A stretch of DNA of 64,000 nucleotides from Micrococcus lacusdianchii (GTDB taxonomy: Bacteria > Actinomycetota > Actinomycetes > Actinomycetales > Micrococcaceae). Positions 57,134-64,000 of the stretch are shown piece after piece. Made by a program: the position numbers and the translations under genes. The notes beneath the pieces are model-generated. The model did no database searches and was not told the origin of the DNA. It worked only from the letters and a program-made list of their open reading frames with translations. The stretch is taken from assembly GCF_023155805.1 (NCBI RefSeq), contig NZ_JAKNUW010000002.1, forward strand, positions 171,083-235,082, read 5' to 3'. The stretch's first letter is position 1; every line of letters starts with the position of its first letter.

Positions 57134-58644
57134 GCTCGCACGCCCTCGGCCGGGACGACCCCCGTGCGGTGCACCACGACCCACGCCGGGATCGCCGCGA
57201 GCAGCACCAGCGTGAGCGCGTAGGGGGCGGCCTCGGCGTAGCGGCCCACGCCCGTGGCGCTCCACAGCCGGGTGGCCAGCGTGTCGGTCCCGGTGGGACG
57301 CAGCAGGAGCGTCGCGGGCAGCTCCTTCATGGCCGTCAGCATCACGAGGGCGGCGCCCGCGCCGAGCCCCGGCGCCGCCAGCGGGAGCGTCACCCGCCGG
57401 AGCACGACGCGCGGGGGCGCGCCCAGGGACCGGGCCGCCTCCTCGATCGCGGGGGAGGACTGCGCCACGGCGCCGCTCACCGCGGCGACGGCCAACGGCA
57501 GGAAGAGGGTGGCGTACGCGAAGGCGACCATCCACGTCGTCTGGTAGAGCGGGCGCGCCAGGGACGCGCCGAGGAAGACGAGTGAGAGGCCTACGACCAC
57601 GCCGGGCAGGCCGTGGGCCAGGAACACCGCGTGCTCGACCCAGCGGGACACCCGCCCAGGGTGGCGCGCGGCGAGGACGCCGACCGGCAGGGCCAGGAGC
57701 ATCGTCAGGAGCGTGCCCGCCAGGGCCAGGCTGAGCGAGCCCAGCACGGCCTCGAGCCAGCGGTCCGCGGCGGCGGACAGGGACGTGCCCGCGCCCATCC
57801 ATCGGATGAGGCTCACGCCGGGCACCCCGAGGGCGGCCACGAGGACCGCGGCGAGCCCGGCGGCGGCCGGCCACCGCCAGGGACCCAGGCGCTGGGCGGG
57901 GGCGCGGCGGACGGTGCGGCCCGTGCGGACGGCGGGGATCGCGCGTCGGGTGCGCCCCTCACCCCACAGGATCACGAAGGTCAGCACCACGAGCACGGTG
58001 GCCAGCGTGAGGGCGAGCTGCCGGTTGAAGCCCACCTCGAGCGCGGTGAAGATCGCGCGGGTGAACGTGTCCAGGCGCAGGATCGCCACGGCGCCGAAGT
58101 CGGAGAGCGTGTAGAGCGCGGCGAGCAGCCCGCCGCCGGCGATCGAGAGCCTGGCCTGCGGCAGGGTCACCGTGAAGAACGTGCGCCACGGTCCCCGGCC
58201 GAGCGAGCGGGCCACGTCCTCCTGGGCCGGGTCGGTCCGGGAGAACGCCGCCGCCACGGGCAGGTAGACGTACGGGTACGTGTAGAGCGTCAGCACCAGG
58301 GCGGCGGCCCCGAATCCCTCGAGGCGGCCGCCGTCCACCCACGGCAGCAGGTCGGAGACGGACACCCATGTGAATGCGGCCACGAACGAGGGCACGGCCA
58401 GCGGCATGGCCAACACCACCGCCAGGAACCGCCGGCCGGGGGTGTCGGACCGCGTCACGAGCCATGCAGCGCCGACCCCGACCACCAGGCAGGCGGCGGT
58501 GACCACGGCTGTCAGGGCCAGGGACGTGGCGGCGAGCTCGGCCACCCGGGGCCGGGCGACGGCGTCGAGCCAGGCCGACACGCCGCCCTCGGCCGCACGC
58601 AGGAACAGGTATCCCACCGGTACCAGCGCCGCCGCCGCGGCCAC
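57130..58644 (-). CDS. fbpB: Iron(III) ABC transporter permease, two fused domains
   Basis: The protein of at least 504 residues has about twelve helices in two homologous halves, each with an EAA loop (QEDVARSLGRGPWRTFF and IEEAARSLGAPPRVVLRRVT), as in FbpB/SfuB permeases. The first conventional start is GTG 58644, but that would cut into the first membrane helix. The frame stays open upstream, and CTG 58719, overlapping the fbpA stop codon as CTGA, would give LRPLPRPAGRRGGSRTPPAL, a basic cytoplasmic N-terminus before a complete helix. I think the true start is upstream of 58644. Confidence 0.88.
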   Translation of the reverse strand: MAAAAALVPVGYLFLRAAEGGVSAWLDAVARPRVAELAATSLALTAVVTAACLVVGVGAAWLVTRSDTPGRRFLAVVLAMPLAVPSFVAAFTWVSVSDLLPWVDGGRLEGFGAAALVLTLYTYPYVYLPVAAAFSRTDPAQEDVARSLGRGPWRTFFTVTLPQARLSIAGGGLLAALYTLSDFGAVAILRLDTFTRAIFTALEVGFNRQLALTLATVLVVLTFVILWGEGRTRRAIPAVRTGRTVRRAPAQRLGPWRWPAAAGLAAVLVAALGVPGVSLIRWMGAGTSLSAAADRWLEAVLGSLSLALAGTLLTMLLALPVGVLAARHPGRVSRWVEHAVFLAHGLPGVVVGLSLVFLGASLARPLYQTTWMVAFAYATLFLPLAVAAVSGAVAQSSPAIEEAARSLGAPPRVVLRRVTLPLAAPGLGAGAALVMLTAMKELPATLLLRPTGTDTLATRLWSATGVGRYAEAAPYALTLVLLAAIPAWVVVHRTGVVPAEGVRA

Positions 58645-58715
58645 GAGGGCCGCGGCGGTCAGCGCCGGCGGGGTGCGGGACCCGCCGCGGCGGCCGGCGG
58701 GGCGGGGGAGTGGCC

Positions 58716-59828
58716 TCAGAGCAGACCCGACTCCTGGATCAGCTGGACGGAGGACTGCAGGTCGTCCAGGTCATTGAGGTCCACGTCCGGGGCCTCGAGG
58801 TCATCGAGTGCGGGCAGGCCGGCCGGGGGCTCGACGCCGTCGACCATCGGGTACTCGAAGGTCTCCTCGACGAAGTACTGCTGGCCCTTCTCGGAGAGCA
58901 GGTAGTCCACGAGCTTCTGTGCGTCCGCGTCCTCCTGCTCGCCGACGAGGCCGATCCCGGAGACGTTCACGAGCGAGCCGAGGTCGCCGTCCTCGAAGAA
59001 GTGCAGGGAGGCCTTCATGTCCTCCGGGGCGACGCCCTTCTCCTTGGCCATCTCGTACAGGTAGTAGTGGTTGATCAGGCCGACGTCGATGGTGCCGGCG
59101 TCCACGTCGGCGAGGATCTCGCCGTTCTTCTCCCGGATCTGCGGATCGTTCTCGGCCAGGCCCTCGAGCCACTCGCGGGCCTCGTCCTCGCCCTCGACCG
59201 TGCGCAGTGCGGTCACGAAGGTCTGGAAGGAGGCGTTGGTCGGGGCGACGCCGACGCGGCCCTTCCACTCGTCCTCGGTCAGCTCGGCCACGGTCACCGG
59301 CAGATCGGCCTGCGTCACCGTGTCCTCGTTGTAGGCGAGCACGCGCACGCGGCCGGTGAGGCCGACCCAGCGGCCCTCGTCGTCGCGGTACTGCTCCGGG
59401 ACGGTCTCGAGGGTCTCCTCGTCCATCTCGGTGAGGACGCCCTCCTTCGCGGTGGCGCCGAGGGCGCCCGCGTCCTGGGCCAGGAAGACGTCGGCGGGGG
59501 AGGAGTCCCCCTCCTCGATCAGCTGCGCGGCCATCGCGGCGGTCTTGTCGTAGCGCACCTCGACATCGATGCCGGTCTCCTGGGTGAACTGGTCCAGCAC
59601 CGGCTGGACGAGGTTCTCGTCGCGGCCGGAGTAGAGGGTGACCTTGCCGTCGGACGCGCCGGTGCCGGCCTGCGCGGTGTCGGAGGCGGAGGCCGCGGAG
59701 GACCCGGCCACCGAGCCGGAGGCCGGCTGGGACGAGGCGGCGGAGGTGCCGCCGCCGGCGCAGGCCGTGAGGCCGAGGAGCAGGGCGGCGGCGGTGCCGG
59801 TGAGGGCGAGGGGAGAGCGTGCGGTCAC
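58716..59828 (-). CDS. fbpA: Iron(III) ABC transporter substrate-binding lipoprotein
   Basis: The 370-residue lipoprotein captures ferric iron outside the cell. The N-terminus is a lipoprotein signal peptide with a lipobox LGLTAC (cysteine near residue 22), then a Ser/Ala linker of about 40 residues. The periplasmic-binding fold starts at VTLYSGRDENLVQPVLDQF, typical of FbpA/FutA proteins, and contains the tyrosine pair LINHYYLYEMAKEKG that would bind iron. GTG 59828 has AGGAG upstream. The promoter carries an iron box. It is the first gene of fbpABC. Confidence 0.9.
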   Translation of the reverse strand: MTARSPLALTGTAAALLLGLTACAGGGTSAASSQPASGSVAGSSAASASDTAQAGTGASDGKVTLYSGRDENLVQPVLDQFTQETGIDVEVRYDKTAAMAAQLIEEGDSSPADVFLAQDAGALGATAKEGVLTEMDEETLETVPEQYRDDEGRWVGLTGRVRVLAYNEDTVTQADLPVTVAELTEDEWKGRVGVAPTNASFQTFVTALRTVEGEDEAREWLEGLAENDPQIREKNGEILADVDAGTIDVGLINHYYLYEMAKEKGVAPEDMKASLHFFEDGDLGSLVNVSGIGLVGEQEDADAQKLVDYLLSEKGQQYFVEETFEYPMVDGVEPPAGLPALDDLEAPDVDLNDLDDLQSSVQLIQESGLL

Positions 59829-59900
59829 GGGGGCTCCTGTGTCGAGGGACGCGGGGCGCGTCGTCGGCGGGCGGGGCGGTGCGGATCGATGCCGCCGGGA

Positions 59901-59919
59901 TGAGGCAAGGCTTACCTCA
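59901..59919. promoter_or_regulatory. DtxR/IdeR-type iron box at the fbpABC promoter
   Basis: The 19-bp sequence TGAGGCAAGGCTTACCTCA is palindromic and agrees with the IdeR/DtxR consensus TWAGGTWAGSCTWACCTWA at most positions. It lies directly downstream of a TACAGT -10 element (minus strand, 59927-59932), so a bound repressor would block the start of fbpA transcription when iron is plentiful. Confidence 0.85.
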
Positions 59920-60041
59920 GTCGACAACTGTAGCGCACGCGCCGCCATTCGCGAACATCAGTATGACGTATTCCGACGGAGCGGGCCTGTCACTCCCGGC
60001 CGGGCCTGTGGAGGGCGGGCCCTCGCGGTGCGGCCCGCGCC

Positions 60042-60047
60042 TAGACT
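60042..60047 (+). promoter_or_regulatory. -10 element of dnaG
   Basis: TAGACT is followed by seven bases and the ATG of dnaG; no ribosome site exists between them. Confidence 0.6.
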
Positions 60048-60054
60048 GGCGGGC

Positions 60055-61935
60055 ATGGCTGGACTGATCGTGCGCAAGGACATCGACCTCGTCCGCGAGC
60101 GCTCCGACCTCAAGGGCATCGTGGAGGAGTACGTCACCCTCCGCTCTGCCGGCGTGGGCTCGTTCAAGGGCCTGTGCCCGTTCCACGACGAGCGGACCCC
60201 CTCCTTCCACGTGCGGCCCGGCGTCGGGACCTACCACTGCTTCGGGTGCGGCGAGCACGGGGACGTCATCAGCTTCCTCATGGAGATGGAGCACACCTCC
60301 TTCACCGAGACGGTGGAGCGGCTGGCCTCCCGCGCGGGCGTGGAGCTGCACTACGAGGATGGCCAGGGCCCGGACCGGGCCGAGGTCGGCCGCCGCCAGC
60401 GGCTGCTGGAGGCCAATAAGATCGCGGACGAGTACTTCCGTGCCCAGCTCGCGACCCCCGAGGCCCAGACGGCGCGCGACTTCCTCACGGGCCGCGGCTT
60501 CACGCAGGAGCACGCGGTGCAGTTCTCGCTCGGCTACGCGCCGCAGGGCTGGTCGCACCTGCTGGAGCACCTGCGGTCCCAGGGGTTCCGGGACGACGAG
60601 CTGCTGCGCGCCTCCGGCCTGTTCTCCGAGGGGCAACGGGGGCTCTACGACCGCTTCCGTGGCCGGCTCCTCTGGCCCATCCGCGACATGACCGGCGCGA
60701 CCATCGGCTTCGGCGCGCGCAAGCTGTACGACGACGACCCGGGCCCCAAGTACCTCAACACCCCCGAGACCGCGCTGTACAAGAAGTCACAGGTGCTCTA
60801 CGGCATCGACCTGGCCAAGCGGACGATCGCCAAGGAACGACAGCTGGTCCTGGTGGAGGGCTACACGGACGTCATGGCCGCGCACCTGTCCGGGGTCGGC
60901 ACGGCGGTGGCCACGTGCGGCACCGCCTTCGGCGCGGACCACATCAAGGTCGCCCGCCGCCTCATCACCGACGACGGCACGGGCGGCGAGGTGATCTTCA
61001 CCTTCGACGGCGACGAGGCCGGGCAGAAGGCCGCGCTCAAGGCGTTCGACGAGGACCACCGGTTCCTGGCCAAGACGTTCGTGGCCGTGGAGCCCAGCGG
61101 CATGGACCCGTGCGACCTGCGCATGGCCAAGGGCGACGAGGCGGTGCGGGCCCTGATCGCCTCCCGCCGCCCCCTGTTCGAGTTCGCCATCCGGGCCGGG
61201 CTGAAGGACCACGACCTCGACACGGTGGAGGGCCGCGCCGGGGCCCTCCGGCACGCCGCGCCGATCGTCGCCGGCATCAAGGACTCCGTGCTGCGCCCAG
61301 GCTACGAGCGGGAGCTGGCCGGATGGCTGGGCATGGACCCCAACGCCGTGCACCGGGCCGTCGCCCAGGCCGGCCGCGGGGCGGGCCGGGGCGAGCAGCG
61401 CCCCGACCCGGTCGGCCGGCCCGCACAGGACGAGCGGCCGGCGGCGCCGCGCCCGTCCATCGTGGTGCCCGTGGACCCGCGCGACCCGACTGCCCGGCGC
61501 GAGCGCGAGTCCCTCGAGGTCGTGCTCCAGCACCCCACGCTGCTCTCCGCCGAGCAATGGACGGCCCTGTACCAGGCGCGGTTCACCATCCCGCAGTACG
61601 CGGCCGTGCACCATGCGGTGAAGGTGGCCGGCTCCTCGGGGGCCACGCCCTCGCGGTGGGTGGACGCCGTGCGGGACGCCGTGCCGGAGGAGGTGGCCGG
61701 GACCGTCTCCGAACTGGCGGTCCGAGACCTGCCCGCGCGCACCGCCGAGGACGTGGACCGCTACTGCCGGGACATCATGAACCGGCTCTTCGCCCTGCAG
61801 ATCGTGCACCGCAAGGAGGAGCTGCTCGGCCAGCTCCAGCGGCTCGGGCCCGAGGGGGACCACGACGAGTTCCTGCGCATCAATGGCGAGCTCATGGAGC
61901 TGGAGGCCAAGCGCCGCGCCCTGCGCGCGGACTGA
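60055..61935 (+). CDS. dnaG: DNA primase
   Basis: DnaG makes RNA primers at the replication fork. The 626-residue protein has the zinc ribbon CPFHDERTPSFHVRPG with YHCFGCGEHGD (CHCC ligands), the RNA polymerase domain, TOPRIM motifs VEGYTDVMAAH and FTFDGDEAGQKAA, and a C-terminal helicase-binding domain after an Arg/Gly/Pro linker at about residue 445. ATG 60055 lies after a -10 element at leaderless spacing. It is unusual to find so central a gene monocistronic and ended by a strong hairpin. Confidence 0.95.
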   Translation: MAGLIVRKDIDLVRERSDLKGIVEEYVTLRSAGVGSFKGLCPFHDERTPSFHVRPGVGTYHCFGCGEHGDVISFLMEMEHTSFTETVERLASRAGVELHYEDGQGPDRAEVGRRQRLLEANKIADEYFRAQLATPEAQTARDFLTGRGFTQEHAVQFSLGYAPQGWSHLLEHLRSQGFRDDELLRASGLFSEGQRGLYDRFRGRLLWPIRDMTGATIGFGARKLYDDDPGPKYLNTPETALYKKSQVLYGIDLAKRTIAKERQLVLVEGYTDVMAAHLSGVGTAVATCGTAFGADHIKVARRLITDDGTGGEVIFTFDGDEAGQKAALKAFDEDHRFLAKTFVAVEPSGMDPCDLRMAKGDEAVRALIASRRPLFEFAIRAGLKDHDLDTVEGRAGALRHAAPIVAGIKDSVLRPGYERELAGWLGMDPNAVHRAVAQAGRGAGRGEQRPDPVGRPAQDERPAAPRPSIVVPVDPRDPTARRERESLEVVLQHPTLLSAEQWTALYQARFTIPQYAAVHHAVKVAGSSGATPSRWVDAVRDAVPEEVAGTVSELAVRDLPARTAEDVDRYCRDIMNRLFALQIVHRKEELLGQLQRLGPEGDHDEFLRINGELMELEAKRRALRAD

Positions 61936-61967
61936 GGCCGGCCGCGCGCGGCGAGGCGACCAGCACG

Positions 61968-62005
61968 ACGGCGGCCCGCCTCCCTCAGGGGAGACGGGCC
62001 GCCGT
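61968..62005. terminator. 11-bp GC-rich hairpin between dnaG and the PepSY gene
   Basis: Arms 61968-61978 and 61995-62005 are exactly complementary. It lies between two convergent stop codons and probably acts on both transcripts. Confidence 0.72.
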
Positions 62006-62020
62006 CGACGTGGGGGCGGA

Positions 62021-62689
62021 TCAGCCGTCGGTGGAGACGACCTCGCCGGTCTTGGCATCCACGAGGACCTCGTCGGCGTCCTGGCGATCCGCCTTGTCCA
62101 GGGAGATGTCCCAGGCGAGTCGGTCACCGTCCTCGTCCAGCTCCACCTCGTCGACGACCTGGCCGTCGCGGCCCTCGAGAGCGGCCTCGATCGCGGCGGT
62201 GACGTCCACCGTGGCGTCCTTCGCCTGGGCGACGTCCTCGTCGTCGGCGTCGTCGGTCTCCGACTCGGTGACGGTGCCGTCGGCGGCCACGGTCAGCTCC
62301 TTGACCTGGTCGTCGACGACGACGTCCACCTCCCAGCGCTCGTCCTCGTCGTCGTCGCGGTCCAGGGCCGTGACGGTGCCGCCCGCGTGCTGAGCCAGGA
62401 CCGCGTCCACGGCGGCCTGGGCGTCCGGGTCGGCCACGGCGCCCGAGGCGGCCGAGGACTCGTCGTCGTCGGTCATCTCGGAGGAGGCGGCGCCGACGGC
62501 GGAGGTGGCGGCGCTCGCAGCACCCGAAGCGGCGCTCTGTGCGCCGGAGGCGGCGTCCTGGGCGGCGCTCTGTGCACCCGAGGCGGCGTCCTCGGCGGCA
62601 TTCTCGGCCTGCGTGCCGCAACCGGTGACGGCGGTGAGGGCGAGCAGCGCGCCCGCGGAGAGGGACAGGGTCTTCTTCAGGTCAGCCAT
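62021..62689 (-). CDS. PepSY-domain-like lipoprotein
   Basis: The 222-residue protein has a lipoprotein signal peptide (LSAGALLALTAVTGCG, lipid cysteine near residue 24), then an Ala/Ser/Asp-rich spacer with the repeated AQDAASGAQSAASGA, and two PepSY-like units. Each has an acidic region and the pattern AAVDAVLAQHAGGTVTALDR with WEVDVVVDD, and AAIEAALEGRDGQVVDEVEL with LAWDISL. PepSY domains often inhibit peptidases. ATG 62689 has GGGAG eight bases upstream. It should be tethered to the outer face of the membrane. Confidence 0.8.
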   Translation of the reverse strand: MADLKKTLSLSAGALLALTAVTGCGTQAENAAEDAASGAQSAAQDAASGAQSAASGAASAATSAVGAASSEMTDDDESSAASGAVADPDAQAAVDAVLAQHAGGTVTALDRDDDEDERWEVDVVVDDQVKELTVAADGTVTESETDDADDEDVAQAKDATVDVTAAIEAALEGRDGQVVDEVELDEDGDRLAWDISLDKADRQDADEVLVDAKTGEVVSTDG

Positions 62690-62839
62690 CGGAGGGACTC
62701 CCTTCATCGGCGGTCTTCGTGTGCGTCGGTGCGGCGGGACGCATCCCACCGACCTGTCAACCCATGAGAACACTGTGCGGGAGTGCTGTGCCAGCGACGC
62801 CGGGCCGTTCGGCCCCTGGCATGACGCCGCCCCGCAGGG

Positions 62840-62845
62840 CAGGAT
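62840..62845 (+). promoter_or_regulatory. -10 element of the small ORF at 62853
   Basis: CAGGAT ends seven bases before the ATG at 62853, the spacing of the leaderless genes in this window. Confidence 0.35.
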
Positions 62846-62852
62846 GTTGTCC

Positions 62853-63071
62853 ATGCAGCAGCGCACCCGTCCCGCCCGGCCCGCCGCCCGCCCCACGCCG
62901 GCCTCGCTGACCATGACGCCCGAGCAGGAGTGGGCCTACCTGGACCAGGGGATGGCCGACGCCGTGGAGCCCGCCGACGGCGGCGTCGGGATCATGACCG
63001 ACTCCGGGCCCCGCTGGTACCTCGACAGGCTCAAGGAGCGGCTCGAGGCCGAGGGTGCCCGCCCGGTCTGA
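62853..63071 (+). CDS. Small hypothetical protein, 72 residues
   Basis: I do not recognise a family. The first 20 residues are rich in arginine, proline and alanine; the rest (EQEWAYLDQGMADAVEPADG, PRWYLDRLKERLEAEG) is amphipathic and ends in a likely helix. It has no membrane segment. Start support is a -10-like element seven bases upstream. Codon use has the strong third-position GC of real genes. It precedes the tRNA promoter. Confidence 0.55.
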   Translation: MQQRTRPARPAARPTPASLTMTPEQEWAYLDQGMADAVEPADGGVGIMTDSGPRWYLDRLKERLEAEGARPV

Positions 63072-63110
63072 CACGGCCTGCGCCCCACCGCGGCGGTGTC
63101 CCGCGCCGAC

Positions 63111-63140
63111 TTGGCGGCACACCGCCCCCTCTGCTAGTCT
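63111..63140 (+). promoter_or_regulatory. Promoter of tRNA-Asn
   Basis: TTGGCG (63111-63116) and TAGTCT (63135-63140) are spaced by 18 bases and stand about 40 bases ahead of the tRNA; this is one of the few promoters here with both boxes visible. Confidence 0.55.
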
Positions 63141-63181
63141 CTTCTCCGTTGCCCCGCGGGAAGCCGCAGGGCAACGCGTAT

Positions 63182-63254
63182 TCCTCCGTAGCTCAATTGG
63201 CAGAGCATTCGACTGTTAATCGAAGGGTTGTTGGTTCGAGTCCAACCGGAGGAG
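63182..63254 (+). tRNA. tRNA-Asn (anticodon GTT)
   Basis: The 73 bases fold as a full cloverleaf. The acceptor arm pairs TCCTCCG (63182-63188) with CGGAGGA (63247-63253) and G63254 as discriminator. The D-loop region is AGCTCAATTGGCAGAGC, the anticodon arm CGACTGTTAATCG contains GTT, and the T arm is GGTTCGAGTCC. No CCA is encoded. The 3' half overlaps the end of the minus-strand regulator gene, and mobile genes follow, so it is probably an integration site. Confidence 0.97.
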
Positions 63255-63566
63255 CTCAGTAGGAGCTCTTGAAATCCGCGAAGCCCCTGCACCGACCAGG
63301 TCGGTGTGGGGGCTTCGTCGTACCTGGAGAATGTCCGGGCCCAAGAGGTCGGCCAGAGTGACGTCGAGCCACTCCGCAATCTCCATCAGCTCGACCAGCG
63401 TGAAGTCCCGAGCCCCGCTCATGCGAACACTTACGGCACTGCGTGCGATCCCGAGATGCCGGGCCAAGTCACCCTGGGTCAGTTTGCGTCGCGCGAGCCA
63501 TGCGCGAATCTCGCTGGCGATGAGCTCTGATCGCTCGTCTCCGTTCCCATGCACTCTTCCAGTCAT
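63216..63566 (-). CDS. XRE-type helix-turn-helix regulator whose 3' end runs into tRNA-Asn
   Basis: The 116-residue protein has an XRE HTH domain at residues about 15-75 (RRKLTQGDLARHLGIARSAV then SVRMSGARDF), followed by a tail. The last dozen codons (LLRLDSNQQPFD) are read from the antisense of the tRNA-Asn, and codons before them pass through the hairpin behind the tRNA. This means its true C-terminus was probably replaced on integration, or the tail is dispensable. ATG 63566 follows TACCCT by six bases. It is divergent from a similar regulator at 63677. Confidence 0.75.
   Translation of the reverse strand: MTGRVHGNGDERSELIASEIRAWLARRKLTQGDLARHLGIARSAVSVRMSGARDFTLVELMEIAEWLDVTLADLLGPDILQVRRSPHTDLVGAGASRISRAPTELLRLDSNQQPFD
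63279..63317. terminator. Hairpin downstream of tRNA-Asn
   Basis: Arms 63279-63297 and 63299-63317 pair at 17 of 19 positions around a GCACC/GGTGT core. It lies 25 bases after the tRNA and is a likely terminator of it. The XRE gene on the other strand reads through it. Confidence 0.65.
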
Positions 63567-63640
63567 GCGACCAGGGTAGCGGAGGAGAGATCATATGTCC
63601 TGAGATCGGGCGTCCAGTTCTCGTAATACGGCCAATGGTC

Positions 63641-63670
63641 TTGACGCTGGTGTCGCGTTACGCGAACACT
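63641..63670 (+). promoter_or_regulatory. Promoter of the second XRE gene
   Basis: TTGACG (63641-63646) and AACACT (63665-63670) are spaced by 18 bases, and the ATG follows six bases later. The stretch GTGTCGCG to CGCGAACAC (63650-63669) between the boxes is partly palindromic and could be the operator of one of the two regulators. Confidence 0.5.
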
Positions 63671-63676
63671 GGACGC

Positions 63677-63873
63677 ATGACACGACAGACGCGGCTCATC
63701 CGACACATCCGTTCGAGGCTTGCACTCCGTGGCTTCACCCAGCGAGACCTGGGTGAAGCGCTGGGGCTGAGCCATGCCTCAATCTCGGCCCGCATGAACG
63801 GCCACCGTGACTTCTCATTCACTGAGCTGGAGAAGACAGCCGATTTTCGGGGCATCTCGCTTCGCGACCTAGT
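63677..63873 (+). pseudogene. Second XRE-type regulator, cut off by an insertion sequence
   Basis: From ATG 63677 the frame gives an XRE HTH (RGFTQRDLGEALGLSHASIS then ARMNGHRDFSFTELEK) that is clearly related to the first regulator: both share TQ-x-DL-x-x-x-LG, RM-x-G-x-RDF and EL. After GISLRDLV the codons become the antisense of a transposase C-terminus, and the frame stays open to the window edge. I infer that an insertion replaced its 3' end, so a chimeric or inactive protein results. Confidence 0.6.
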
Positions 63874-64000
63874 TGTAAGAGGTCATGACGTTGTTGACTC
63901 GGGCCGGGGCCAACGAGGCCGGAGGGGCGTCCCCGCAGGAGGTATGAGGCCGATGGTAGTTGTAGTGGTTCACCCACACGGCCAGCGCCTCACGCCGAGC
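63869..64000 (-). CDS. IS481-type transposase, C-terminal fragment
   Basis: On the minus strand the frame entering from the right edge reads RREALAVWVNHYNYHRPHTS then GDAPPASL and ends NNVMTSYN before the TAG at 63869. The HYNYHRPH motif close to the C-terminus is typical of the rve-type DDE integrase domain of IS481 transposases. The catalytic residues and the start lie outside the window. The stop codon is at, or just outside, the end of the element. Confidence 0.75.
   Translation of the reverse strand, partial: ARREALAVWVNHYNYHRPHTSCGDAPPASLAPARVNNVMTSYN
63872..64000. mobile_element. End of an IS481-family insertion sequence
   Basis: The element edge is placed near TGTAAGAGGTCATGACG (from about 63874), where the reading frame of the XRE gene turns into transposase antisense. 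The other end is beyond the window, so length, terminal repeats and target duplication cannot be confirmed. Confidence 0.55.

Overview
The window is high-GC actinobacterial chromosome, most likely from a Micrococcus/Kocuria-type member of the Micrococcaceae. The reasons are third-position GC saturation in nearly every gene, long GC-rich shadow frames opposite the genes, GatCAB-dependent amidation, a GlyS without partner subunit, an accA3/maf/accE/accD5/birA neighbourhood like that of mycobacteria, an SAM-IV-type riboswitch, and many genes that appear to be read from leaderless mRNAs. The species call is inference; no rRNA is present.

Layout. 1-10.2 kb: core metabolism (phosphohexomutase partial, purine nucleoside phosphorylase, LpdA quinone reductase, MHS symporter, acyl-CoA carboxylase alpha chain, Maf, DUF885). 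10.3-20.7 kb: a lower-GC surface polysaccharide locus (pyruvyl transferase, flippase, GT4-GT26 fusion, Wzy-like polymerase, acyltransferase 3, nucleotidyltransferase, Wzz/BY-kinase, PqqD-like protein). It sits between maf and accE, which are close neighbours in other Actinobacteria. 20.7-23.9 kb: accE, accD5, a broken DUF1622 gene, birA. 23.9-30.7 kb: PH-domain protein, class III cyclase, PP2C phosphatase, NAD-dependent ligase, IMPase, membrane thioredoxin-like protein and GNAT in one direction with ATGA/GTGA overlaps. 30.9-34.4 kb: gatCAB. 34.4-37.3 kb: phosphotransferase, CPBP protease, VOC protein. 37.5-40.2 kb: SAM-IV-like riboswitch, metY, metX. 40.2-45.4 kb: GDSL and alpha/beta esterases, S4 protein, glyS, GNAT, CDF-like protein. 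45.5-50.0 kb: MFS, flavin monooxygenase, and two ankyrin paralogues enclosing two unknown genes. 50.1-56.1 kb: dus, dgt, sirtuin, fused pabAB. 56.1-59.9 kb: an iron ABC importer behind a DtxR/IdeR-type box. 60.0-63.1 kb: dnaG, PepSY lipoprotein, small ORF. 63.1-64.0 kb: tRNA-Asn followed by two divergent XRE regulators and an IS481-type transposase end, i.e. the edge of a mobile region.

How the parts connect. BirA, AccA3, AccD5 and AccE form one biotin-dependent carboxylase module. The polysaccharide cluster looks like a Wzx/Wzy-type pathway controlled by a BY-kinase, and its PqqD-kinase-nucleotidyltransferase arm starts with an ATGA overlap onto accE, so it may be transcribed with the carboxylase. 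MetY and MetX would be controlled together by S-adenosylmethionine sensing. The three iron ABC genes would be controlled by iron through the box at their promoter. A set of long imperfect palindromes separates many transcription units, mostly at convergent gene ends.
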